A stretch of DNA of 6,180 bases, taken from Sporomusa sp. (GTDB taxonomy: Bacteria; Bacillota_C; Negativicutes; Sporomusales; Sporomusaceae). Both the position numbers and the translations under genes were made by a program. Under the pieces are notes generated by a model. The model did not search any database, was not told where the DNA came from, and saw nothing but the letters and a program-made list of their open reading frames with translations. Positions 1 through 5,806 of this stretch are shown one piece after another (position 1 is the first letter of the stretch; each line of letters opens with the position of its first letter). The stretch is taken from the NCBI GenBank assembly GCA_029256645.1, contig JAQSXM010000220.1, positions 1 to 6,180 on the forward strand, in the 5' to 3' direction.

Positions 1-369
<369 letters not shown>

Positions 370-370
370 C

Positions 371-375
371 GGAGG
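371..375 (+). promoter_or_regulatory. Ribosome-binding site that decides the anfG start
   Basis: GGAGG starts two bases after the anfD stop codon. An ATG at 376 directly abuts it, which leaves no spacer, whereas the in-frame ATG at 385 lies 9 bases downstream. This favours 385 as the real anfG start. Confidence 0.75.
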
Positions 376-384
376 ATGATAGCT

Positions 385-735
385 ATGGAGGACATGATGA
401 AAGACAGGACTGAGCAACTGGTAGATTATATTATGAAAAAATGCCTGTGGCAGTTTCACTCCCGTTCCTGGGACCGGGAGAAACAAAACGAGGGAATCCT
501 CACAAAAACAATGCAGATCCTTTGTGATGAACCAGTTGACATTATCAATCCGACTGACAAGGTCTATTGGGTAAATGCCGTGTGTTTGGCTGATGCTTTC
601 AAAAGTCGGTATTCTTGGTTGGATACCATGGAAAAAGCGGAGATTAAGCTGCTCATGCAGGGGCTCAAAGACCGTATGGACTATTTAACAATTACGGGAT
701 CGCTGAATGCAGAGCTTACTGATCCGCATTATTAG
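385..735 (+). CDS. anfG: Fe-only nitrogenase delta subunit AnfG
   Basis: AnfG is the small delta subunit that binds the AnfD-AnfK complex to give the hexameric FeFe protein. Delta subunits occur only in V- and Fe-only nitrogenases. From the ATG at 385 the product is 116 aa, slightly shorter than the roughly 130 aa I recall for the Azotobacter protein. Family-like stretches are [20 protein letters not shown] near the N-terminus, then [27 protein letters not shown] and, at the C-terminus, [16 protein letters not shown], which closely resembles the AnfG tail. The protein has no signal peptide or membrane segment. The gene lies between anfD and anfK, the usual D-G-K order, with only 15 bases after the anfD stop, so it is cotranscribed with it. 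An upstream in-frame ATG at 376 is possible but badly placed relative to the Shine-Dalgarno site. Confidence 0.95.
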   Translation: MEDMMKDRTEQLVDYIMKKCLWQFHSRSWDREKQNEGILTKTMQILCDEPVDIINPTDKVYWVNAVCLADAFKSRYSWLDTMEKAEIKLLMQGLKDRMDYLTITGSLNAELTDPHY

Positions 736-806
736 ATCATAAGGTAAGAGCTGTGTGCCATTACGGCGGACGCAGAACAAAACAAATAGAAAAAGGAGTA
801 ATTACT

Positions 807-2195
807 ATGTTTTGTGAAGTAAAACCCAAAGAGCGTGCCGGCGTTATCAACCCGATATTTACATGCCAGCCTTGTGGCGCGCAGTATGCCAGCATAGGGA
901 TCAAGGATTGTATTGGGATTGTTCATGGAGGACAGGGCTGCGTTATGTTCGTCCGCCTGCTGTTCTCGCAGCATTTCAAGGAAAGCTTCGAGATTGCATC
1001 TTCCTCTCTGCATGAAGATGGTGCAGTGTTCGGTGCCACCCATCGTGTGGAAGAAGCAGTGGATGTACTTTTGATGCGGTATCCGGATGTTAAAGTCATA
1101 CCGATTATCTCAACCTGTGCGACAGAGGTCATCGGCGACGACATTGACGGTGTTGTCTTAAAGCTTAATAACGGACTGCTAAAAGAAAAATATGCTGGTC
1201 GGGAGGTTCATCTGATTTCGATACATACCCCCAGTTTTAAGGGCAGTATGGTGAGTGGCTACGACGTTGCGGTCAAAGATTTTGTCAGCCATTTTGCGAA
1301 AAAGGATAAACCTAATGGAAAACTTAACCTAATTACAGGCTGGGTCAATCCCGGGGATGTAACAGAACTTAAGCATCTGCTGGCGGCAATGCAAGTGGAG
1401 GCGACTGTCCTGTTCGAAATTGAGAGTTTCGATTCTCCCCTGATGCCTGACGGCAACCATGTATCCCATGGTGACACGACAATTGCGGATCTGACCGGGA
1501 CGGCTGACGCGCTCGGAACGATTGCGCTGAACAGGTATGAAGGCGGCCAGGCCGCTACTTATCTGGAAAGGGAATTCGATATTCCGACGATTATTGGTCC
1601 GACCCCTATCGGGATCCGCAACACAGATACCTTTTTACAGAATGTGAAGCAGCTGACCGGCAAGCCAATTCCTGAGTCGCTTGTGCGGGAACGGGGACTT
1701 GCTATAGATGCCCTGACCGATCTGTCCCACATGTTTTTTGCAGATAAGAAGGTAGCAATCTATGGTAATGCCGATCTTGTCATCGGCCTGGCAGAGTTCT
1801 GCATCGATCTGGAAATGAAGCCTGTGCTGCTGCTTCTCGGTGACGACAACACGTCTTATCCGAACGATCCGCGGATTAAGGCCCTGCAGGAAAATGTTGA
1901 TTTCAACATGGAAATCATCATGAATGCCGATCTGTGGGAACTGGAAAACCGGATCAAGAATGAGGGGCTTGAGCTTGATCTCATACTGGGTCACTCCAAA
2001 GGACGCTTCATCTCCATTGATAATAATATCCCGATGGTACGCGTAGGGTTCCCTACCTACGACCGGGCAGGATTATACCGTCACCCGGTTGTTGGCTATG
2101 CGGGCGCGACCTGGCTTGCCGAGCAGATGGCAAACACCCTCTTTACTGATATGGAGTACAAGAAAAACAAGGAATGGGTTCTTAATGTCTGGTAA
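807..2195 (+). CDS. anfK: Fe-only nitrogenase beta subunit AnfK (complete)
   Basis: AnfK is the beta subunit of the FeFe protein; with AnfD it holds the P-cluster that passes electrons from AnfH to the cofactor. From ATG 807 the product is 462 aa, the short-N-terminus form typical of AnfK/VnfK compared with NifK. A Shine-Dalgarno AAAAGGAG at 791-798, 8 bases upstream, supports this start; the frame is open further up (from 753) but has no good ribosome site there. Cys20 (in IFTCQP), Cys45 (in GGQGC) and Cys104 (in ISTCATE) have spacings of 25 and 59, which match the NifK P-cluster cysteines 70, 95 and 153 (spacings 25 and 58). Other AnfK-like blocks are ETVLFEIESFDSP-type text near residue 200, IIGPTPIGIRNTDTFLQN, LLLLGDDNTSYPNDPRIKALQENVD-type text, and ILGHSKGRFISIDNNIPM. 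The C-terminus KEWVLNVW also fits AnfK. An additional cysteine, Cys23, follows the first ligand. The reading frame is intact. Confidence 0.96.
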   Translation: MFCEVKPKERAGVINPIFTCQPCGAQYASIGIKDCIGIVHGGQGCVMFVRLLFSQHFKESFEIASSSLHEDGAVFGATHRVEEAVDVLLMRYPDVKVIPIISTCATEVIGDDIDGVVLKLNNGLLKEKYAGREVHLISIHTPSFKGSMVSGYDVAVKDFVSHFAKKDKPNGKLNLITGWVNPGDVTELKHLLAAMQVEATVLFEIESFDSPLMPDGNHVSHGDTTIADLTGTADALGTIALNRYEGGQAATYLEREFDIPTIIGPTPIGIRNTDTFLQNVKQLTGKPIPESLVRERGLAIDALTDLSHMFFADKKVAIYGNADLVIGLAEFCIDLEMKPVLLLLGDDNTSYPNDPRIKALQENVDFNMEIIMNADLWELENRIKNEGLELDLILGHSKGRFISIDNNIPMVRVGFPTYDRAGLYRHPVVGYAGATWLAEQMANTLFTDMEYKKNKEWVLNVW

Positions 2196-2215
2196 GGCAT
2201 AACGGGAATTGATTA

Positions 2216-2257
2216 GATTCTGCCAGTTCCTGACACTGATCAGGTTCTGGCAGAATC
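2216..2257 (+). repeat. Strong hairpin between anfK and the next gene (possible RNA processing or stabilising element)
   Basis: GATTCTGCCAG (2216-2226) is perfectly complementary to CTGGCAGAATC (2247-2257). Inside it CCTGA (2229-2233) pairs with TCAGG (2240-2244), separated from the outer stem by a symmetric TT/TT internal loop, with a 6-base apical loop. In total 16 base pairs form. No T-run follows, so a classical terminator is unlikely. Between the highly expressed anfDGK and the accessory genes, such a hairpin may mark a processing site, protect the 3' end of the anfDGK message, or cause partial termination. The structure is seen directly; the role is inferred. Confidence 0.7.
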
Positions 2258-2279
2258 AATAGTAAAAGAGGATAGAACA

Positions 2280-2711
2280 ATGATTGATATGAATAAAATC
2301 GATATCGAGGCATTTGAAGCAGACTATCGCAGTGCTAAGATGTACCATCACCGGGCCGAACAGTTCGTTGAGGAAGGGCAGAGTTCCAGTGTGGTATTTA
2401 ATGTAGCTTCGGTTGCCCTTGAAAACTATCTTATTGCTTTATGTGATTTGTACGGCGAAGAGCCGGGAAATCATAATTATACCTGTCTTATGGATACTGT
2501 TGAAACTGTTATTGACGTTCCTGAGGTATTAAATAAGGAAATAAGATCACTGGATTTGATATTCGGTATCTGTTCTCTTGAAAATTATTATCATGGAATT
2601 CCCGAAGAATCTGATTCAGATCGCGTACTGGCAATGTGTAACGAGGTTAGGCAGCTATTTGATCAGACCAGGATTGCCGCAGTTAGAGAGGCTTTTAAGA
2701 ACAATACCTAG
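2280..2711 (+). CDS. Uncharacterised all-helical, HEPN-like protein in the anf operon
   Basis: The 143-aa product is not recognised as a named nitrogenase protein. It is hydrophilic and apparently all-helical, with no signal peptide or membrane span. The N-terminal half (FEADYRSAKMYHHRAEQFVEE, then SSVVFNVASVALENYLIAL, residues about 12-54) has the two-helix layout of HEPN-type domains, and the C-terminal half has further amphipathic helices (about 84-104 and 113-140). The RNase-type R-x4-6-H motif of toxin HEPN domains is not evident: Arg89 and His105 are 16 residues apart. A non-nucleolytic binding role is therefore more likely if the HEPN resemblance is real. The start ATG 2280 has AGAGGA at 2267-2272, 7 bases upstream; ATG 2289 is an alternative. 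It sits directly after anfK, where AnfO-type genes often occur, but I see no AnfO similarity. By eye it is more AT-rich than anfK. Confidence 0.8.
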   Translation: MIDMNKIDIEAFEADYRSAKMYHHRAEQFVEEGQSSSVVFNVASVALENYLIALCDLYGEEPGNHNYTCLMDTVETVIDVPEVLNKEIRSLDLIFGICSLENYYHGIPEESDSDRVLAMCNEVRQLFDQTRIAAVREAFKNNT

Positions 2712-2750
2712 TCAGCCGGTTTTTCTCAACCCAGTTGATCTTATTAGCTA

Positions 2751-2756
2751 AAGGGA
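2751..2756 (+). promoter_or_regulatory. Ribosome-binding site supporting a GTG start for the PPOX-fold gene
   Basis: AAGGGA lies 8 bases before GTG at 2765. The frame is open from a TTG at 2735, but that codon has no purine-rich site at a suitable distance, so the GTG is preferred. Confidence 0.65.
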
Positions 2757-2764
2757 GTGATAGG

Positions 2765-3295
2765 GTGGAACAAATAAAATACACACAACGAATCTGCGCC
2801 GATAAAGAAAAGATTAACCGCTTTTTGACCGGGAAAAGGGTAGGGACATTGAGTATGTGTGAGACTGCTGAGCGGCCTTATGCCCTGCCGGTCAATTATG
2901 TTTATTGGAACAGTAAGATATATATCCATGGTATGGGCAGCGGCAAAAAAACCATCGTCCTCGCTGCCAGTCCGTCTGTCTGTTTTACCGTGTTTGAGGA
3001 ATTCGGCACTGTGGCCGATCCTGTACCGGCTAAATGTGATACTGCCTACCTGAGTGTTGTTATTTTTGGTAAGGCGGTACTTGTTCAGGATGTAGAAGAA
3101 AAAACGCAAGTGCTGGCGCAGTTTCTGGAAAAGTTTATGCCGCAGTTTTTTAAAACCCCGCTTTCAGCGCAATTTGTGGATAAATACCGTTCATCCTTTG
3201 ATAACAATGCAGTTGCTGTTTACGCTATTGATCCCGAGGATCTTACTGCCAAAGAAAACCCAATTGATCCGGAGCATATGTTTCAGGCTTTATGA
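2765..3295 (+). CDS. PPOX-fold (split-barrel) flavin-binding family protein, possible Anf3-like oxidase
   Basis: From GTG 2765 the product is 176 aa, of the pyridoxamine 5'-phosphate oxidase-like/NimA split-barrel type that binds flavin or heme in the cytoplasm. Characteristic text is INRFLTGKRVGTLSM (about 17-31), YALPVNYVYWNSKIYIHGMGSGKK (about 39-62, with His55 at a position often used in this family for cofactor contact), VCFTVFEEFGTVADPVPAKCDTAYLSVVIFGKAVLV (72-107), and the tail AVYAIDPEDLTAKENP (about 150-166). It lies 53 bases after the HEPN-like gene and 18 bases before nifB, so it belongs to the anf operon. Established knowledge: Anf3, a PPOX-like flavocytochrome needed for Fe-only nitrogenase growth in Rhodobacter capsulatus and characterised from Azotobacter, consumes O2. 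This gene may be its counterpart, but the heme-ligand pattern was not verified, so no symbol is given. A general flavin reductase or a Nim-type protein is the alternative. Confidence 0.85.
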   Translation: MEQIKYTQRICADKEKINRFLTGKRVGTLSMCETAERPYALPVNYVYWNSKIYIHGMGSGKKTIVLAASPSVCFTVFEEFGTVADPVPAKCDTAYLSVVIFGKAVLVQDVEEKTQVLAQFLEKFMPQFFKTPLSAQFVDKYRSSFDNNAVAVYAIDPEDLTAKENPIDPEHMFQAL

Positions 3296-3304
3296 AAGGG
3301 GGGG
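3295..3304 (+). promoter_or_regulatory. nifB ribosome-binding site overlapping the upstream stop codon
   Basis: AAAGGGGGGG begins on the last base of the PPOX-gene stop codon (TGA 3293-3295) and lies 9 bases before ATG 3314. The run of seven Gs is unusual for a Shine-Dalgarno site. The overlap suggests translational coupling of nifB to the PPOX gene. Confidence 0.65.
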
Positions 3305-3313
3305 TGATTCGCT

Positions 3314-4579
3314 ATGGAAAAACAAGAATTAGCAGAAATTACGGCTAAACACCCCTGCTATTCTTTTGATGCCCATCATAAATTTGCCAGGATGCATCTG
3401 CCGGTAGCGCCCATCTGCAATATTAGCTGTAACTACTGTAACCGTAAGTATGACTGTGTAAATGAAAGCCGTCCTGGTGTGACCAGTGAAATATTGACCC
3501 CGGCGCAGAGTCTGGAAAAGTTTAACAGGGCAAAAGCAGAGATTCCCCATTTGAGTGTTGTTGGAATTGCCGGTCCTGGTGATGCCTTAGCCAATTGGGA
3601 GGCTGTAACAAGCAGTATCAAGCTAATCAAAGCCGAGTCGCCTGAAACGATCTTTTGCCTGTCTACCAATGGCCTGATGCTTCCCCACTATGGGCAGGAT
3701 ATTATTGACCTGGGGATTAAGCATGTAACCGTTACTGTAAACTGTCTGGAGCCTGCCATCGGGGCCAGAATCTACCGCCATATTCATTATCTGGGTAAGT
3801 ACTATGTAGGAGAAAATGCTGCTGAACTATTGATCGGCAACCAGCTAAAAGGGATTAAGCTATTGGCTGATCATGGCATTCTGGTCAAAGTTAATATTGT
3901 TATGATCAAAGGCATTAATGATGAGCATATCCCGGCAGTTGTAAAAAAAGTAAAGAGCCTGGGGGCACTAATGACCAATATTATGCCGCTCATCCCGGCG
4001 CCGGGCAGTGTATTTCAGGGGTTTCCCCAGACCAGCATGAAAGAAGTAAATGCGATGCGTGATCTGTGCCAAACCGACCTTACGCAAATGCGCCACTGTC
4101 AGCAATGCCGGGCTGATGCCATTGGACTTTTGACAGAGGATCAATCCCATAAATTCCGCAGCCCCAAGCCTGACTCTGTAAAAAAATGCAACCTTCCGGT
4201 CAGGGTGTATAAGATAGCTGTAACCTCCAAGTATAAAAAGCTGGTTGATTTGCACTATGGTCACGCTGAAGAGTTTCATATCTATGAAACAGATGGTATG
4301 GATACCCGGTTTATCGAGACCAGGCCTACCCAAAAGTATTGTATGGGGGTGGTAAACTGTGATGAGACAGAAGTAAAAAAAGATGCCCTGATTGAGGGGA
4401 TTGCCGATTGTGATGTTGTACTGACCATGCGGATCGGCTATGAGGCGCAAAAACGTTTACTGGGGCATGGTATCCCGGTAGTTGAGTCGTGCACAAGTAT
4501 TGAAGAGGGCTTGCAGCAGGCTTTTCACCAATTGCGCCATGCAGAGCAGCCGGGGGCTGTGTGTAGTAGTGGCATATAG
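3314..4579 (+). CDS. nifB: Nitrogenase cofactor biosynthesis protein NifB (radical SAM plus NifX-like domain)
   Basis: NifB fuses two [4Fe-4S] units with a carbide and a sulfur to make NifB-co, the 8Fe core precursor shared by Mo, V and Fe-only nitrogenase cofactors. The 421-aa product has the radical SAM motif CX3CX2C at Cys35, Cys39 and Cys42 (ICNISCNYCNRKYDC), preceded by the NifB signature HPCYS (13-17) and followed by NESRPGVTS (50-58). GIAGPGDALAN (84-94) is the glycine-rich SAM-binding strand. MPLIPAPGS (224-232) and the CxxC pair Cys262/Cys265 in HCQQCRADAIG are also NifB-typical; HPC, Cys48 and CxxC are candidate ligands of the precursor clusters. From about residue 296 to 405 there is a NifX/NafY-like cofactor-binding domain (VYKIAVTS, then LHYGHAEEFHIYE), so this is the long two-domain form. 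It ends the likely anf operon and is 18 bases from the PPOX gene. Confidence 0.96.
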   Translation: MEKQELAEITAKHPCYSFDAHHKFARMHLPVAPICNISCNYCNRKYDCVNESRPGVTSEILTPAQSLEKFNRAKAEIPHLSVVGIAGPGDALANWEAVTSSIKLIKAESPETIFCLSTNGLMLPHYGQDIIDLGIKHVTVTVNCLEPAIGARIYRHIHYLGKYYVGENAAELLIGNQLKGIKLLADHGILVKVNIVMIKGINDEHIPAVVKKVKSLGALMTNIMPLIPAPGSVFQGFPQTSMKEVNAMRDLCQTDLTQMRHCQQCRADAIGLLTEDQSHKFRSPKPDSVKKCNLPVRVYKIAVTSKYKKLVDLHYGHAEEFHIYETDGMDTRFIETRPTQKYCMGVVNCDETEVKKDALIEGIADCDVVLTMRIGYEAQKRLLGHGIPVVESCTSIEEGLQQAFHQLRHAEQPGAVCSSGI

Positions 4580-4651
4580 CGGGTAGTGGGAATAAGGGGA
4601 AGTGTCAATGTCAACTAAACGGAGTAATGTTCGCGTTAGGGTTGGCTTTTT

Positions 4652-4675
4652 CTGTTATTTATGAGAAAATGACAG
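4652..4675 (+). repeat. Inverted repeat upstream of the amidotransferase gene (possible operator)
   Basis: CTGTTATTT (4652-4660) and AAATGACAG (4667-4675) form a 9-bp dyad with a single G-T wobble and a 6-base centre. It lies just upstream of a TATAAT at 4685-4690, covering the expected -35 zone, so it could be a repressor or activator site. No T-run follows, so it is not a good terminator on the + strand. Confidence 0.4.
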
Positions 4676-4690
4676 TATAAAACCTATAAT
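4661..4690 (+). promoter_or_regulatory. Weak candidate sigma-70 promoter for the amidotransferase gene
   Basis: TATAAT at 4685-4690 is a perfect -10 hexamer. The best -35 is ATGAGA (4661-4666, 4 of 6 matches, 18-base spacer). Transcription would start near 4697, inside or just after the Shine-Dalgarno AAAGGA (4692-4697), which argues against it; TATAAA at 4676-4681 is an alternative -10 with a poor -35. No sigma-54 -24/-12 pattern was seen here. Confidence 0.3.
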
Positions 4691-4707
4691 GAAAGGACCA
4701 AAGAAAG

Positions 4708-5421
4708 ATGAGACTTCATTATTTGCAACATGTCCCCTTTGAAAACCCTGGCAGTATTCTGCAATGGGCCAGGGAAAACGGGCATGTGCTGACAAACACG
4801 CAGCTATACCAAAGTGACCCGCTGCCGGAGCAGGACGATTTCGATTGGCTTGTGATTATGGGAGGCCCGATGAATATCTATGAAGAGGCGATCTATCCGT
4901 GGCTTGCTGCAGAAAAAACGTTCATCCGGGAAGCAATTGACGCCGGTAAAGTAGTTATTGGCCTCTGTCTTGGCGGTCAATTGATTGCCGATGTGATCGG
5001 CGGCAAGGTGACCCGGAATCCATACAAGGAGATTGGCTGGTTCCCGGTCAGCCTGACTGAAGCAGCAAGGTTATCGCCTTTATTCTCTTTTTTTCCTCCA
5101 CAGCCGGTGGTCTTTCAGTGGCATGGGGATACCTTCAGTATCCTGCCGGCAGAGGCGATCTGCATAGCCGCAAGTGATGCCTGCAAGCATCAGGCTTTTA
5201 TCTATAAAAACAGGGTATTTGGCTTCCAGTATCATCTGGAAAACACGCCGTCGATCATTGCCGGCCTTATAGAAAACTGCCGGGCGGAAATGATTGCCGA
5301 CAAGTATGTGCAGACGCCGGAAGAACTGTTGGCCCATCCGGAATATATCGAACAAAGCAATAAATGGATGGAGTTGTTTCTTACACAATTGGAAAAGATG
5401 GATCGGGAAGGTTTGCTTTAG
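4708..5421 (+). CDS. Class I glutamine amidotransferase (GMP-synthase-like GATase domain protein)
   Basis: The 237-aa cytoplasmic protein consists of a single class I glutaminase (flavodoxin-like) domain. The catalytic triad is visible: Cys87 in the nucleophile elbow GLCLGGQL (85-92), and His176 and Glu178 in FGFQYHLE (171-178). The oxyanion-side GGPMNIYEE (52-60) and FQWHGDTF (136-143) are also typical of the stand-alone GMP-synthase-like branch. Members hydrolyse glutamine or gamma-glutamyl compounds; without a fused or adjacent synthetase the real substrate cannot be read from the sequence. ATG 4708 is preceded by AAAGGA at 4692-4697 with a rather long 10-base spacer. It is separated from nifB by 128 bases with its own possible control elements and is followed by a terminator, so it is probably a single-gene unit rather than part of the anf operon. 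A link with nitrogen metabolism is only suggested by position. Confidence 0.88.
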   Translation: MRLHYLQHVPFENPGSILQWARENGHVLTNTQLYQSDPLPEQDDFDWLVIMGGPMNIYEEAIYPWLAAEKTFIREAIDAGKVVIGLCLGGQLIADVIGGKVTRNPYKEIGWFPVSLTEAARLSPLFSFFPPQPVVFQWHGDTFSILPAEAICIAASDACKHQAFIYKNRVFGFQYHLENTPSIIAGLIENCRAEMIADKYVQTPEELLAHPEYIEQSNKWMELFLTQLEKMDREGLL

Positions 5422-5442
5422 AAATTATCAGGTTTGCTAAAT

Positions 5443-5477
5443 AAAAATCGGCTAGCCAAAAGGCTAAGCCGATTTTT
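5443..5477 (+). terminator. Bidirectional rho-independent terminator after the amidotransferase gene
   Basis: AAAAATCGGCT (5443-5453) plus AGCC (5454-5457) pairs with GGCT (5462-5465) plus AGCCGATTTTT (5467-5477), leaving one unpaired A at 5466 and an AAAA loop. The stem begins with five As and ends in five Ts, so it can stop transcription from either side. It begins 21 bases after the amidotransferase stop. Confidence 0.9.
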
Positions 5478-5551
5478 ATATTTAAACTAACATTAACTCT
5501 GGAGATTTCATAAAACAACCTTTAGCCTTCTGTTATTAAATTAAAATCAAT

Positions 5552-5577
5552 ACAAACAAAAACAAACAAAAACAAAC
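5552..5577. repeat. Short A-rich direct repeat (ACAAACAAAA, 2.6 copies)
   Basis: The 10-base unit occurs exactly at 5552-5561 and 5562-5571, then as a partial copy ACAAAC at 5572-5577. Such A-tracts with near-helical phasing can bend DNA upstream of a promoter, here about 30 bases before the candidate -35. It may also be simple low-complexity sequence. Confidence 0.7.
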
Positions 5578-5604
5578 TAAAGTGATATTAATTGAATATT
5601 TATA

Positions 5605-5633
5605 TTGACCTATGTCTATTTTTGTATTAAGAT
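5605..5633 (+). promoter_or_regulatory. Candidate sigma-70 promoter ahead of the TonB-like gene
   Basis: TTGACC (5605-5610, 5 of 6 matches to the -35 consensus) is followed after 17 bases by TAAGAT (5628-5633, 4 of 6). The overlapping GATAAT (5631-5636) is closer to the -10 consensus but would need a 20-base spacer. Transcription would begin near 5640, ahead of the hairpin at 5673-5713. An AT dyad ATATT-N5-AATAT (5586-5600) lies just upstream and might be an operator, but AT-rich sequence gives such dyads easily. Confidence 0.45.
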
Positions 5634-5672
5634 AATAAAAAAAGTAAAATTGTGGATAGAATACAACGAGGT

Positions 5673-5713
5673 ATCAACTAAACGACGCAGTGCTGTGTTT
5701 AGTTGATTTTTTT
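5673..5713 (+). terminator. Terminator-like hairpin in the presumed leader of the TonB-like gene
   Basis: ATCAACTAAAC (5673-5683) is perfectly complementary to GTTTAGTTGAT (5697-5707), and seven Ts run over 5707-5713. The outer stem is AT-rich, so strength may be moderate; a few more pairs can form inside. It follows a candidate promoter and precedes the TonB-like gene, so it is a possible attenuator, or the end of a short RNA of about 75 bases. It does not follow a coding sequence directly. Confidence 0.75.
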
Positions 5714-5806
5714 ACAATCAAATGTCTAATACTTCTGAATGTTTGGGGGTTGAAAGGAAAACGGGATCCCTAAAACAAGAGGCTGTGAACCTTGAAGGAG
5801 GCCAGA

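Larger units (their letters stand above)
5422..5806 (+). other. 385-base AT-rich intergenic region with terminators, promoter and short repeat
   Basis: No convincing coding sequence was found on either strand. It contains, in order, the terminator 5443-5477, a very AT-rich stretch with a 10-base direct repeat (5552-5577), a candidate promoter (5605-5633), a second terminator-like hairpin (5673-5713) and about 93 bases of apparent leader before the TonB-like start. The last part includes the palindrome GGGATCCC (5763-5770) and a purine-rich stretch. No known riboswitch class was recognised. Confidence 0.75.

Noticed and set aside
2859..3053. 64-aa + strand frame within the PPOX gene
   Set aside because: Lies wholly inside the better supported PPOX frame, with no ribosome site or recognisable domain.
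5552..5577. CRISPR-like or iteron array
   Set aside because: The repeated unit is only 10 bases of A/C low-complexity sequence without spacers and with under three copies.
4611..5684. TCAACTAAACG occurs both at 4611-4621 and in the left arm of the 5673 hairpin (5674-5684)
   Set aside because: An 11-base match is expected a few times by chance in about 6 kb of sequence, and the first copy has no matching partner arm or T-run nearby.
5714..5806. Possible cobalamin or other riboswitch in the TonB-like leader
   Set aside because: Some purine-rich text such as AAACGGGA is reminiscent, but there is no B12 box or other complete conserved core, and the region is too short for a full cobalamin riboswitch.
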